DNA of 64,000 nt from Phyllobacterium sp. T1293 (GCF_020731415.2 NZ_CP088273.1:377001-441000), one strand, 5' to 3'; counted from the stretch's first letter, positions 16,441 to 24,834 are shown. The notes: generated by a model not told the origin, from the sequence alone. Translations and numbers: made by a program.

Positions 16441-18258
16441 ATGACGTTCGTGCGAAATCTTATGTGGGCGCCTACAATTGGCCTATCCTGGTTATGGGGA
16501 TTGGGTTTCTTCTATTCAATCCATGTCACCCTGACTTATGGCTGGCTGGGCTTTTTTGGGTTCGCGATTGCCAATGTCGGCGGGCTCTGGCTATTCGGTT
16601 ATATTCTCGGTCGCAGCAAGCGAACGCCTGATCAGATCATGAAGGATATTGAAAGCCGCTATGTTGGCGTCTTTCTGCTTTTCCAGATGGCGGCGCTTGT
16701 TGTTACGATTTTCGGGTTTGTTGCCTATCTCTGGCAACCGATTGTCGGTGAGGGTGCATCGATCGGCGTCGCTTTCCTGCTTTTGGTCTCCTGTGCGATT
16801 GGACATGCCCTGTCCCTGCAACAGCTCAAATTGCTGCATATCGTCTACATGATTGTCGGTGTTGCCGCTGGTATTGTTCTGCTGGTCGGTCTGAGACAAA
16901 CGTCTGATTATCCCGGTGTGCCGCTTCAAAGTTTCGATGCGCGTTTTTATGGTCTGGTTATGCCAACGCTGATCGGGTTTTTGCTCGGCCCTTGGCTCGA
17001 CATCCAGCACTGGCAGCGTGCCGTCTATATCAAGCGCGAGGGTGGGTCTGTCGGCCTCGCCTATGGTGCTGGTGCCTTGCTGTTCTTCGGCTTTCTTTTG
17101 CTGAATGCGCTGACAGCCTCGGCGGTGGGACCCATTGGCAGCATTATTTCCATTGATGGTTTGCCCAGTGCGCAGGGATCTGTTTCCGCCGCGGCCGTGC
17201 TTTCTGCGGAAAATGGTTCGACCTATCTGGGAATCGCCTTTGTCATCTGGACTGTCATCGCATTGGCATCGACGGTCGACAGTTTTTACTGCGCTACCAG
17301 TTGGTATCTGCGCGGCAAAAACATGCGCAGCAACAGCCCGTTGCTTGCGCTTATCCCCGATGGCATTGCATCATCACCGCTCTGGTTGCTGATTGGTGCC
17401 GCCTGGGTCGCCTATGCGGCAGTGCCGGCAAACTTTTCACTCATGTATTTCATGATGCCTTTTGCGACATTGTTCGTCAGCGCCTCGGCCAATCTCGTGT
17501 GTGAAGCGCTCGGTGCTAAGCCGAAATTTGATCCCGTGCTGAGCTTTCTCATTGGCTGCGGATCATCCTTGATCTTCGTTCTGGGTTATATCCAGCCCGT
17601 GCCTGGCTTCCTGTTCCTGTCACCGTTTATCGGTTTGATCGGCGCGTTGCCTGTCATCATCGAATTGATAGGCCCGAAGTCGAAGGCCATTCCTGTGGAA
17701 ATCGTGGATCAGCCGATCCGCATGATGAGTCCCGCACCGCTAACCACTGCGACGGGTTCGGAGGAAATCTCCCAATCGCATGGCTTCGATGGTGAGTGGT
17801 TCGTCATGCATCTCACACCGACCTATGACGACACCAATTCCGTGGGCAATGTGTATTTCGCCAATTATGTGCGCTGGGTTGGCAAGGCGCGTGAGCTGTT
17901 TTTTAATGTCTGCATGCCGGATTTTGATCTGGCAACAACGCGCTTCTACATTCTCACGCGCTCTTTCACCCATGATTACCGGCGGGAATCGAAGGAATTT
18001 GAACAGATCAGTGTTCGCATCAAGATCGCCAAGCACAACCGCAAGTTCGTAACATTGCAGCACGAGATTCACAGCGCGGCTCAGGGGCTGCTTGGCCATG
18101 GTGAGCAGTCTTTGATGTTTGTGGATCGGGATCAGTATAACCCGCTCGATATTCCGGGTGAGGTCATCAAGGGGTTTCTGGCCTATTGGCCCAAGGACTC
18201 GCGGCTGTCACCAAACTATCGTCCTGTTGTACAGGACAAAACCAAACGTCAGGCGTGA
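16441..18258 (+). CDS. Multi-span membrane domain fused to a hot-dog thioesterase domain
   Basis: Unusual fusion of about 605 residues. The first ~440 residues contain roughly a dozen hydrophobic spans resembling a sodium:solute-symporter-like transporter (for example GPWLDIQHWQRAVYIKREGG between spans). After a hydrophilic linker, the last ~135 residues read as a 4HBT hot-dog domain: YDDTNSVGNVYFANYVRWVG with the conserved Asp and aromatic pattern of acyl-CoA thioesterases, then RFYILTRSFTHDYRRE and FVTLQHEI. The thioesterase half faces the cytoplasm if the span count is even. Start uncertain: ATG 16441 has only weak GGA before it, GTG 16303 is the longest option. No operon partner. Substrate unknown. 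Confidence 0.72.
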   Translation: MTFVRNLMWAPTIGLSWLWGLGFFYSIHVTLTYGWLGFFGFAIANVGGLWLFGYILGRSKRTPDQIMKDIESRYVGVFLLFQMAALVVTIFGFVAYLWQPIVGEGASIGVAFLLLVSCAIGHALSLQQLKLLHIVYMIVGVAAGIVLLVGLRQTSDYPGVPLQSFDARFYGLVMPTLIGFLLGPWLDIQHWQRAVYIKREGGSVGLAYGAGALLFFGFLLLNALTASAVGPIGSIISIDGLPSAQGSVSAAAVLSAENGSTYLGIAFVIWTVIALASTVDSFYCATSWYLRGKNMRSNSPLLALIPDGIASSPLWLLIGAAWVAYAAVPANFSLMYFMMPFATLFVSASANLVCEALGAKPKFDPVLSFLIGCGSSLIFVLGYIQPVPGFLFLSPFIGLIGALPVIIELIGPKSKAIPVEIVDQPIRMMSPAPLTTATGSEEISQSHGFDGEWFVMHLTPTYDDTNSVGNVYFANYVRWVGKARELFFNVCMPDFDLATTRFYILTRSFTHDYRRESKEFEQISVRIKIAKHNRKFVTLQHEIHSAAQGLLGHGEQSLMFVDRDQYNPLDIPGEVIKGFLAYWPKDSRLSPNYRPVVQDKTKRQA

Positions 18259-18276
18259 CCCATCGGGGCGATGGTT

Positions 18277-20619
18277 TCAGCTGGCGACTTCGTAACGGTC
18301 GCGGTCAAATGACATGAGGCCGGAGGTCTTTTCAAAAGGCTCTGCGGGGCTGAAGAGAAAGCCCTGAACCTGATCACAGCCTTCCTTTTGCAGACAGGCA
18401 AGCTGTTCGCGTGTTTCCACACCTTCCGCTGTGATCTTCATGCCCATACTGGCGCCCAGTCCCATGACAGCGCGAATAATGGCAAGGCTACCCCGGTTGT
18501 GTGGAAGATCACGCACAAAGGACTGATCAATCTTGATCTTGTCGAACGGCATTTTGCGCAGATAGCTCAAACTGGAATAGCCCGTACCAAAGTCATCAAG
18601 GGCGATGCTGACACCCATGGCGCGGAACTGGCGAAGCAGGGATATGGCAGCGACATTGGCTTCAAGAAACACCGACTCGGTGATTTCAAGTTCAAGGCGA
18701 TTGGGCTTCAATTTGTTCGTTGTCAGCGCATCGCGAACAATGGATGCAAGGTCCGAGTGGCGAAACTGGATGGCTGAAATATTGATTGCCACGTTGATGT
18801 CATCTGGCCAGAGCACGGCTGTTCTGCAGGCTTCCTGAATGATCCATTCGCCAAGTGGAATAATATTGCCGGTCTCTTCGGCAATCGGGATGAAAATGGC
18901 CGGCGAAATATAGCCATGCACCGGGTGTTTCCAACGCAGAAGCGTTTCAAATCCGACTGTCTTGAGCGTTATGGCCGAGACAATCGGCTGGAAATGCAAA
19001 ATGAATTCCTTGCGGGCCAAAGCACCCCGCAGGTCCATGGCGAGCGCCCGCTTGGCCTCAATGCGGGCATCCATTTCCACTTCATAAAAGCGGTAGCTAT
19101 TCCGGCCTTCGTTCTTGGTGCGATAAAGTGCCAGATCAGCGCAACGCATGATGTCGTTGACGCTGTCTGTCGGCGCAAGAGCAATACCGACACTGATATG
19201 GATGTTGATCTGGATACCGTCGATCCAGAATGGTTGAGAAATTGTCTGGACGAGATCCTGAGCCAGGGTTGTTGCATCCTCATGATCCGCGCCGGGGGCA
19301 AGGATGGCAAATTCGTCACCGGAGAGACGCGCCACTATGTAAGTGGCTGGTGATGTGCTGCGCAGACGTTCTGCAACCTGTTTCAGCAGTTGATCACCGA
19401 TGCCATGGCCAAAGCTGTCATTGACCGTCTTGAACTCATCAAGGTCGATACAGAAGACAGCAAATCCGGCAAGACCTTCTTCAAGATCTTTGGTTGCTTG
19501 CGACAGCTGATCCGTAAACAGGGTTCTGTTGGGCAGATCGGTCAGTACATCATAACGGGCGAGATAGGACAGCTGATCTTCCGACTGTTTGGCGGCTGTC
19601 ACATCGGAGCCAACGCCGCGATAGCCGCAGAACTGCCCGGCATTGTCAAAAATCGCCTTACCGGTAAGTGACCACCAACGGGTCTCGCCCTTGATATTGA
19701 TCGGCAGGATGTGATTGCGGAACGTCGTGCGGTTCTCGATGGCCTGCCAGATAGAGCCGACTTTTACCGCTTCTTCGGCATGCGACTGGTCAACTTTGAA
19801 GAGTTGGGCAAATGGCATTCCCTGCAGTTGTTTGGTGGTTTTTTCAGCGATCTGTGCAAGCCGGGGCGAGGTGTGCTGAAGTTTCAGATCAGCATCAGTT
19901 TCCCAGATCCAGTCGCTGGCGTTCTCTTCGAAGTCATAAAGAAGCAGACTGATAACTTCCTTCTGCTGCTCAACCTTGATCTGATCGAGTGTGCGCATAA
20001 CGATCAGATTGCTCATGTGAACAATGGTGAACAGAATGAAGAGCGCGTAGATGGCCAGCAGAATCGCGATGAAAAGAAAGAAATCCTCACCGGTTGAGGC
20101 GAGGGCGAAGAACGAACCTGTGATAATCGCACCCGAAAAGGCAATGGCTGCAAGTGGAACCACAGCGACACCAATGCCAGTTGCCATGAGGCCTGCGGCT
20201 GTGCAGGCGATGAGCAACCTATGGTAAGCGTCGGCTTCCAGAAACAACATTAGCGGGATGCTGGCCAGACATAAGCCATAACAGGCGGATGTGATGATCA
20301 GATATTTGATGCCGTCAAAGCTAAGCTCCTTGACCTTCGGCACCTTGTACCATTGCCAGCATGCAAAGAGCGATGCAGCGGTCATCAGGGTGACGATTGT
20401 TGAGAGGCTTCCCAGATAGAGCTTATGTCCCTGATCCCAGAAGACAAAAGCCACAACGAACACTACACTCATGGCGACAACGACGGTAAACGGCGCCAGT
20501 CTTAGCGCCACATCCATCTGTTCAGCATAGACACGCCGTTTGACAGCAGGGTTGATCGTTCCCCGCATGCCGAACATCGACCGGATAGCGTCAGGTGTAT
20601 GGAAATTCGACAGTGGCAC
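18277..20619 (-). CDS. Membrane PAS-GGDEF-EAL c-di-GMP protein
   Basis: Dual-domain c-di-GMP enzyme, 780 residues. Residues ~35-220 form about seven membrane spans (a MASE-like sensor). A PAS domain (~235-350, ASDWIWETDADLKLQHTS) is followed by GGDEF (~355-515) and EAL (~525-770). The GGDEF loop is RLSGDEFAI, first Gly replaced by Ser. The EAL motif is ETLLRW, with the catalytic Glu kept. The downstream catalytic stretches are intact (INISAIQF, ELEITES, DDFGTGYSSL, KIDQSFV, EGVET), so phosphodiesterase activity is expected; cyclase activity is less sure. Convergent with the membrane-thioesterase gene and transcribed alone. Confidence 0.88.
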   Translation of the reverse strand: MPLSNFHTPDAIRSMFGMRGTINPAVKRRVYAEQMDVALRLAPFTVVVAMSVVFVVAFVFWDQGHKLYLGSLSTIVTLMTAASLFACWQWYKVPKVKELSFDGIKYLIITSACYGLCLASIPLMLFLEADAYHRLLIACTAAGLMATGIGVAVVPLAAIAFSGAIITGSFFALASTGEDFFLFIAILLAIYALFILFTIVHMSNLIVMRTLDQIKVEQQKEVISLLLYDFEENASDWIWETDADLKLQHTSPRLAQIAEKTTKQLQGMPFAQLFKVDQSHAEEAVKVGSIWQAIENRTTFRNHILPINIKGETRWWSLTGKAIFDNAGQFCGYRGVGSDVTAAKQSEDQLSYLARYDVLTDLPNRTLFTDQLSQATKDLEEGLAGFAVFCIDLDEFKTVNDSFGHGIGDQLLKQVAERLRSTSPATYIVARLSGDEFAILAPGADHEDATTLAQDLVQTISQPFWIDGIQINIHISVGIALAPTDSVNDIMRCADLALYRTKNEGRNSYRFYEVEMDARIEAKRALAMDLRGALARKEFILHFQPIVSAITLKTVGFETLLRWKHPVHGYISPAIFIPIAEETGNIIPLGEWIIQEACRTAVLWPDDINVAINISAIQFRHSDLASIVRDALTTNKLKPNRLELEITESVFLEANVAAISLLRQFRAMGVSIALDDFGTGYSSLSYLRKMPFDKIKIDQSFVRDLPHNRGSLAIIRAVMGLGASMGMKITAEGVETREQLACLQKEGCDQVQGFLFSPAEPFEKTSGLMSFDRDRYEVAS

Positions 20620-20952
20620 CCACGGACCTCAGACAGGCGAGTTCATATTTCCCTATGCTATTTTTATTACGTTCGGCATTGGTTAATTTGCTTACCATTT
20701 TTTATAATAGTTACCAATGTCTTTATGGTTCTATGGTTTATGCCGCAGCAATATTGCGCCCCTGGCGAAATGTTTTGTAATCCCCACCTGTAAATCGAAA
20801 GATGGATACTTCTCATAAGTAAAAAGTAAGGCTTGCAACGTCAATATTTGTAATAAAACAAGGTATAACCAGAATACACGACGAGTTTGTTGCGTATCCC
20901 GCTGCTTACGGGCACCCGCACTCACAGTTGGTTTTGGACGCGCAACAATCTC
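20620..20952. other. AT-rich intergenic region with a hairpin after arsR
   Basis: About 330 nt without a convincing gene. TTGTTGCG (20887-20894) and CGCAACAA (20941-20948) pair around an inner CCCG/CGGG stem (20898-20912). This sits just past the stop of the minus-strand arsR and may end its transcript. The remainder is AT-rich and should carry the promoter of the GGDEF-EAL gene; no specific element can be supported. Confidence 0.45.
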
Positions 20953-21255
20953 CTAGCTGCGCACTGCAAGAATTGCGGGAAGCAATCCAGGGAAAACCTC
21001 GGCGAGTTCATTATCGCGCAACTCATTGATGCGGGACGTTCCGTCATTACGCGTCTTGATAATGCCAGCTTCGCGCAGTACGCGAAAATGATGCGACACG
21101 CTGGATTTCGGGCGTCCGTTTTCAAGCGCGGCGCAGCTTGCTTCACCCTCGCGCGCAAGCTGTCGAACAATCGACAGGCGGATGGGGTCGCTCAAGGCGT
21201 AAAGCACAGACTCGAGCTGCACTTCGGTGATCTGGGGGTGACGATATTCTCTCAT
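20953..21255 (-). CDS. ArsR-family winged-helix regulator
   Basis: Small dimeric DNA-binding repressor of 100 residues. The winged helix spans most of the protein: ALSDPIRLSIVRQLAREGE, then the recognition region KSSVSHHFRVLREAGIIKTRNDG. No metal-binding CXC motif of the ArsR/SmtB sensors is seen; the one Cys (C41) could serve thiol or electrophile sensing. It is divergent from the old-yellow-enzyme gene with 108 nt between them that contain two palindromes, so it most likely represses that gene and itself in response to a reactive substrate. Confidence 0.87.
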   Translation of the reverse strand: MREYRHPQITEVQLESVLYALSDPIRLSIVRQLAREGEASCAALENGRPKSSVSHHFRVLREAGIIKTRNDGTSRINELRDNELAEVFPGLLPAILAVRS

Positions 21256-21268
21256 ACACTCTTCCTAG

Positions 21269-21282
21269 CACAAAATTTTGTG
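21269..21282. promoter_or_regulatory. Palindrome between arsR and the flavin oxidoreductase gene
   Basis: CACAAAATTTTGTG is a perfect 14-bp palindrome 14 nt upstream of the arsR start. It is a good candidate binding site for the ArsR protein. Confidence 0.5.
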
Positions 21283-21292
21283 TATTGCTATT

Positions 21293-21310
21293 GTTCGAAT
21301 TATATCGAAC
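21293..21310. promoter_or_regulatory. Second palindrome between arsR and the flavin oxidoreductase gene
   Basis: GTTCGAATTATATCGAAC has perfect 6-bp arms around a 6-bp AT spacer. It lies 54 nt before the oxidoreductase ATG, where a repressor would cover the promoter. Its sequence differs from the 21269 palindrome, so only one may be the ArsR site. Confidence 0.5.
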
Positions 21311-21363
21311 TATAGAAATATGATTGGCGTCCAGCCAAAAGATTCTTAAACCGGAGTAACAGT

Positions 21364-22461
21364 ATGGCCTCTCTCTTCGACCCCTTCACCCTGAAGGATG
21401 TGACATTGCGCAACCGAATCGCGGTGTCGCCCATGTGCCAGTATTCGGCAAATGACGGCGTGATCAACAATTGGCATCACGTTCACCTCGGTGGGCTGGC
21501 GCGTGGCGGTTCGGGGCTGGTGATTGTTGAGGCAACAGCCGTCTCGCCGGAAGGCCGCATTACACCGGGTTGTGCCGGACTTTGGAATGACGAACAGGCA
21601 AAGGCGTTTGCGCCTGCTGTCCAGACCATCAAGGATGCGGGCGCCGTTCCGGGCATTCAGATTGCCCATGCGGGACGCAAGGCCAGTGCCAATCGCCCAT
21701 GGGAAGGTGATGACCATATTGCCGAAGATGACGCACGAGGCTGGGAGACGATTGCACCATCGGCGATTGCCTATGGTGGTGGACTTCCAAAGGTCCCACG
21801 CGCAATGACCAAGGGCGATATCGAACGGGTACAGCAGGCATTTGTTGATAGCGCGAAGCGTGCGCTTGCCGTCGGTTTTGAATGGCTGGAACTGCACTTC
21901 GCCCATGGTTATCTCGCCCAGAGTTTTCTGTCTGAGCACTCCAACAAACGCACGGACGAATATGGTGGCAGCTTTGAAAACCGCAGCCGTTTTCTGATCG
22001 AAACCGTTCGCGCGGTACGGGCTGTCTGGCCTGAGAACCTACCGCTCACTGCTCGCCTCGGCGTTATCGAATATGATGGACAGGACGAGAAGACGCTCAG
22101 CGAAGCCATTGAGCTTGTCAAATTATTGAAAGACAATGGCCTTGATTTTATCGATGTCAGCATGGGTTTCTCGCTTGGCAAGACCAGCATTCCATGGGGT
22201 CCGGCATTCCTAGGACCAGTCGCAGAACGGGTTCGCCGCGAAACCGGTCTGCCTGCCTCCACATCCTGGTACATCAGCACCCCGCAGGAAGCGGATGCGC
22301 TGGTACGGGAAGGCAAGGTTGATCTGGTCATGCTGGCGCGTCCGTTGCTGACTGATCCGCATTGGCCTTTCCGTGCCGCCAAGGAATTGGGTGTCGAAAA
22401 GCCGTCATGGGTGCTGCCATCGCCTTATGCCCATTGGCTGGAACGGTATCGGGCAGCCTGA
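21364..22461 (+). CDS. NADH:flavin oxidoreductase of the old yellow enzyme family (YqjM type)
   Basis: FMN-dependent ene-reductase, 365 residues, reducing activated C=C bonds or electrophiles with NAD(P)H. The YqjM-class redox cysteine is in SPMCQYSANDG near residue 25. The substrate-binding histidine motif is QIAHAGRKAS, and the fold signature is ELHFAHGYLAQSFLSEHSNKRTDEYGGSFENRSRF. The C-terminal FMN-phosphate loop (VDLVMLARPLLTDPHWP) is intact. The divergent ArsR gene and paired palindromes suggest induction by electrophiles, as for other stress-linked members. Single-gene transcript ending in a hairpin at 22485. Confidence 0.9.
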   Translation: MASLFDPFTLKDVTLRNRIAVSPMCQYSANDGVINNWHHVHLGGLARGGSGLVIVEATAVSPEGRITPGCAGLWNDEQAKAFAPAVQTIKDAGAVPGIQIAHAGRKASANRPWEGDDHIAEDDARGWETIAPSAIAYGGGLPKVPRAMTKGDIERVQQAFVDSAKRALAVGFEWLELHFAHGYLAQSFLSEHSNKRTDEYGGSFENRSRFLIETVRAVRAVWPENLPLTARLGVIEYDGQDEKTLSEAIELVKLLKDNGLDFIDVSMGFSLGKTSIPWGPAFLGPVAERVRRETGLPASTSWYISTPQEADALVREGKVDLVMLARPLLTDPHWPFRAAKELGVEKPSWVLPSPYAHWLERYRAA

Positions 22462-22484
22462 TCCCAGACTGTTGGCTTTCGTGG

Positions 22485-22514
22485 AGCTGGGAATGGAATT
22501 CTCTATTCCCGGCT
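22485..22514 (+). terminator. Hairpin after the old-yellow-enzyme gene
   Basis: AGCTGGGAAT (22485-22494) pairs with ATTCCCGGCT (22505-22514) over 10 positions with one G-T wobble, 23 nt after the stop. The T-run is weak, so termination is likely but not certain. Confidence 0.5.
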
Positions 22515-22630
22515 TTGCTCGTGGCCAATCGGCATGGATTAGATCGTTCTAGTCGGTTTTTAGCATAGGATTGCCGGAACGAGCTTAAATAAGAAACAGC
22601 CTGCGTGTCCCGCTTTTGCAAGTTCTCCTA

Positions 22631-22662
22631 GTGTCACAGGTGATCAATCCCGTCACCAACAC
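22631..22662 (+). promoter_or_regulatory. Leader hairpin immediately before the metY ribosome site
   Basis: GTGT (22631) and GGTGA (22639) pair with TCACC (22653) and ACAC (22659), giving a two-part stem that ends one base before the AAGGA ribosome site. It could modulate metY translation. The sequence does not match the SAM-II riboswitch consensus often found before such genes in this order. Confidence 0.35.
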
Positions 22663-22675
22663 AAGGACGAAAACC

Positions 22676-23983
22676 ATGGCAGTCCATTTGCATCCCGAGA
22701 CTATCGCCCTGCATGCCGGCTGGCGGGCTGATCCCGCGACCGGTGCCGTGGCAGTGCCGATCTACCAGACCACATCCTATCAGTTTCGCGATACGGAACA
22801 TGCAGCCAATCTCTTCGCGTTGAAGGAACTCGGCAATATTTATACGCGCATTGGTAACCCGACGACCGATGTGCTGGAAAAGCGCATTGCTGCGCTTGAT
22901 GGCGGCATTGCCGCGCTCGCGGTTGCTTCGGGGCAGGCGGCTTCGGCAATTGCTGTCCAGAACCTTGCGCGTTCCGGTGACAATATCGTCAGCTCCACCG
23001 ATCTTTACGGCGGTACGTGGAACCTCTTTGCCAATACGCTGAAGGATCAGGGCATCGAAGTGCGCTTTGTCGATCCTCAAGACCCGGAAGCGTTTCGCCG
23101 GGCCACGGATGAGCGCACCCGCGCCTATTATGCGGAAACACTTCCCAATCCGAAACTCACCGTATTTCCCATTGCCGAAGTTGCCGCCATTGGACGTGAA
23201 TATGGTATCCCGCTGATTGTTGATAATACGGCTGCACCGTTGATCGCGCGTCCACTGCAACATGGTGCAGCTATCGTCGTATACTCCACCACCAAATATC
23301 TGGGCGGTCATGGCACCTCCATCGGCGGCATTATCGTTGATGGCGGCCAGTTCGACTGGGAAAAATTTCCGGAACGTCAGCCCGCGCTCAATACGCCTGA
23401 TCCAAGCTATCATGGTGCGGTCTGGACAGAAGCCGTCAAGCCCATTGGTCCGGTCGCCTATATCATCAAGGCGCGCGTGACACTGTTGCGTGACCTCGGT
23501 GCAGCGCTTTCACCTTTTAACGCTTTCCAGACGATACAGGGGATCGAGACGCTGGCTCTCAGGCTTGAGCGTCATGTGGAAAACGCCAAGAAGGTTGCGG
23601 ATTTTCTGGCAAAGCGACCGGAGATTGCCAAGGTTATCCATCCATCCCAGCAGAGCGGGATCGATCGCGAACGGGCGGAAAAATACCTTTCCGGCAGTTT
23701 CGGTGGTCTGGTCGGTTTCGAGCTGAAAGGTGGTTTGCAGGCCGGGCGCAAATTCATTGAAGCGCTCGAACTTTTCTACCATGTTGCCAATATCGGCGAT
23801 GTGCGAAGCCTCGCCATCCATCCAGCCACAACCACGCACTCCCAGCTGTCACCGGACGAGCAACGCGCAAGCGGCGTTTCGGAAGGTTACATTCGCCTTT
23901 CGGTTGGCATCGAACATATTGACGATATTCTCGATGATCTGGAACGTGGTCTGAATGCATCAAAACTTGCGCTTGCAGCCTGA
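22676..23983 (+). CDS. metY: O-acetylhomoserine sulfhydrylase
   Basis: PLP enzyme that joins sulfide to O-acetylhomoserine, making homocysteine for methionine synthesis (direct sulfhydrylation). Length 435 is normal for the MetY group. The PLP lysine is K207 in VVYSTTKYLGGHGTSIGG. Other family marks are QTTSYQF, YTRIGNPTTDVLEKRIAALDGG and the phosphate-binding SGQAASAIA. The ATG at 22676 follows AAGGA by 8 nt; the frame continues upstream without a better start. The gene stands alone. The first base of the tandem repeat unit overlaps its last codons. Confidence 0.93.
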   Translation: MAVHLHPETIALHAGWRADPATGAVAVPIYQTTSYQFRDTEHAANLFALKELGNIYTRIGNPTTDVLEKRIAALDGGIAALAVASGQAASAIAVQNLARSGDNIVSSTDLYGGTWNLFANTLKDQGIEVRFVDPQDPEAFRRATDERTRAYYAETLPNPKLTVFPIAEVAAIGREYGIPLIVDNTAAPLIARPLQHGAAIVVYSTTKYLGGHGTSIGGIIVDGGQFDWEKFPERQPALNTPDPSYHGAVWTEAVKPIGPVAYIIKARVTLLRDLGAALSPFNAFQTIQGIETLALRLERHVENAKKVADFLAKRPEIAKVIHPSQQSGIDRERAEKYLSGSFGGLVGFELKGGLQAGRKFIEALELFYHVANIGDVRSLAIHPATTTHSQLSPDEQRASGVSEGYIRLSVGIEHIDDILDDLERGLNASKLALAA

Positions 23984-24401
23984 TCTGAAACCTGTGGTTG
24001 GTTGGAATTTCCGATAAGTTGTTGTAAGCTTCTGGAGTGAGGGACGGACTTTCGTCCGCCCCTCCCGGACTAATTGGTAAATTGAACCCGGAACATCAGC
24101 GTCCAGCCGGTCCGGGTTCTTTTCACCACTAGCGTGACGCTAAACGGTTTATACCGCATAGAGCACCTCCAGATTTGAGAGCAAGGCCGTTGCCGCGGTC
24201 GAGAGGCCCATCTTCTCGATACACCGGCTGGCTCGGTGCGTGCTGCTTCACCCTCAAATGGATTGCGCGTGAAAACGCCTGCTCAACGCTGCCTGCTTTT
24301 TCGGAGCCGCGCTAGAAATGCAGAGTTGAATCTCGTGAGGTAAGTGGTTGTTTTGAAAGCGGAGTTTGAAACTAAAGTTGAAGGTACCCATTCTGTGTGA
24401 A
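23977..24401. repeat. Tandem repeat, unit 1 (425-bp period)
   Basis: First of two direct copies. By eye about 370 bp are near identical to unit 2, with roughly 20 differences, and the last ~50 bp diverge. It carries a 29-codon minus-strand frame, a 9-bp palindrome inside that frame, a GC-rich hairpin past its stop and a further stem near 24217. No transposase, target-site duplication or terminal inverted repeat is seen, so it is a local duplication, not a recognised insertion element. Confidence 0.85.
24070..24159 (-). CDS. 29-residue basic peptide, repeat copy 1
   Basis: Not recognised. GGAGG lies 6 nt before the ATG. The peptide starts MRYKPFSVTLVVKRTRTGW, continues with T20 and ends in TN. 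It has six basic and no acidic residues and alternates hydrophobic and polar positions, as a small beta hairpin or membrane-active peptide would. The second copy 425 bp away differs by two synonymous changes (V11 or V12 codon GTG/GTT, T28 codon ACC/ACA) and one residue (T20Q). That pattern, with the conserved ribosome site, supports coding. The frame contains a perfect 9-bp inverted repeat, GAACCCGGA/TCCGGGTTC. Confidence 0.5.
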   Translation of the reverse strand: MRYKPFSVTLVVKRTRTGWTLMFRVQFTN

Positions 24402-24800
24402 AGCCTCATCTGAAACCTGTGGTTGGTTGGAATTTCCGATAAGGTGTTGTAAGCTTCTGGAGTGAGGGACGGACTTTCGCCCGCCCCTCCCGGACTAATT
24501 TGTAAATTGAACCCGGAACATCAGCTGCCAGCCGGTCCGGGTTCTTTTCACAACTAGCGTGACGCTAAACGGTTTATACCGCATAGAGCACCTCCAGATT
24601 TGAGAGCAAGGCCGTTGCCACGGTCGGGGAGGCCCATCTCCCCGATACACCGGCTGGCTCGGTGCGCGCTGCTTCACCCTCAAACGGATTGCGCGTAAAA
24701 ACGCCTGCTCAACGCTGTCCGCTTTTTCGAAGCAGCGCTAGAAATGCAGAGTTGAATCTCGCGAGGTAAGTAGTTGTTTTAATTCATTATTTAGAACTAA
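24402..24800. repeat. Tandem repeat, unit 2
   Basis: Second copy of the 425-bp module, recognisable to about 24770 and fading by 24800. The same order of elements is kept. Some differences preserve structure: the stem at 24643-24664 (TCGGGGAG/CTCCCCGA) replaces TCGAGA/TCTCGA of unit 1 by changes on both sides. Confidence 0.85.
24495..24584 (-). CDS. 29-residue basic peptide, repeat copy 2
   Basis: Second copy of the small gene at 24070-24159, with the identical GGAGG site 6 nt before the ATG and the same stop. Residue 20 is Gln instead of Thr; the other 28 residues are unchanged. After the stop, on the coding strand, a hairpin with stem GAGGGGCGGGC and a GAAA loop follows. The matching A-to-G change relative to copy 1 leaves a G-U pair on this strand but a mismatch on the other, hinting that this strand is the transcribed one. 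A longer frame to 24683 exists only in this copy and is broken in copy 1, so it is not favoured. Confidence 0.5.
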   Translation of the reverse strand: MRYKPFSVTLVVKRTRTGWQLMFRVQFTN

Positions 24801-24818
24801 AGTGGCAAGAAAACTGCG

Positions 24819-24834
24819 TTGTTCATGAGAACAA
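24819..24834. promoter_or_regulatory. Inverted repeat upstream of metN
   Basis: TTGTTCATGAGAACAA has perfect 6-bp arms around ATGA. It lies about 145 nt before metN in the promoter region and could be an operator. No SAM riboswitch consensus was found in this leader. Confidence 0.35.

Noticed and set aside
18277..20619. Inactive EAL domain because of ETL
   Set aside because: The catalytic Glu is kept and variants at the second position are common in active enzymes; all other motifs are intact.
22560..22675. SAM-II riboswitch before metY
   Set aside because: The gene type and order make it likely, but the conserved SAM-II blocks (including GCTAAAA before the start) are absent; only a generic hairpin is seen.
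24495..24683. 62-codon version of the repeat peptide
   Set aside because: The upstream extension is open only in copy 2; an indel breaks it in copy 1, while the 29-codon core is kept in both.
23977..24800. Insertion sequence or CRISPR array
   Set aside because: Only two units with no transposase, terminal inverted repeats, target duplication or short regular spacers.
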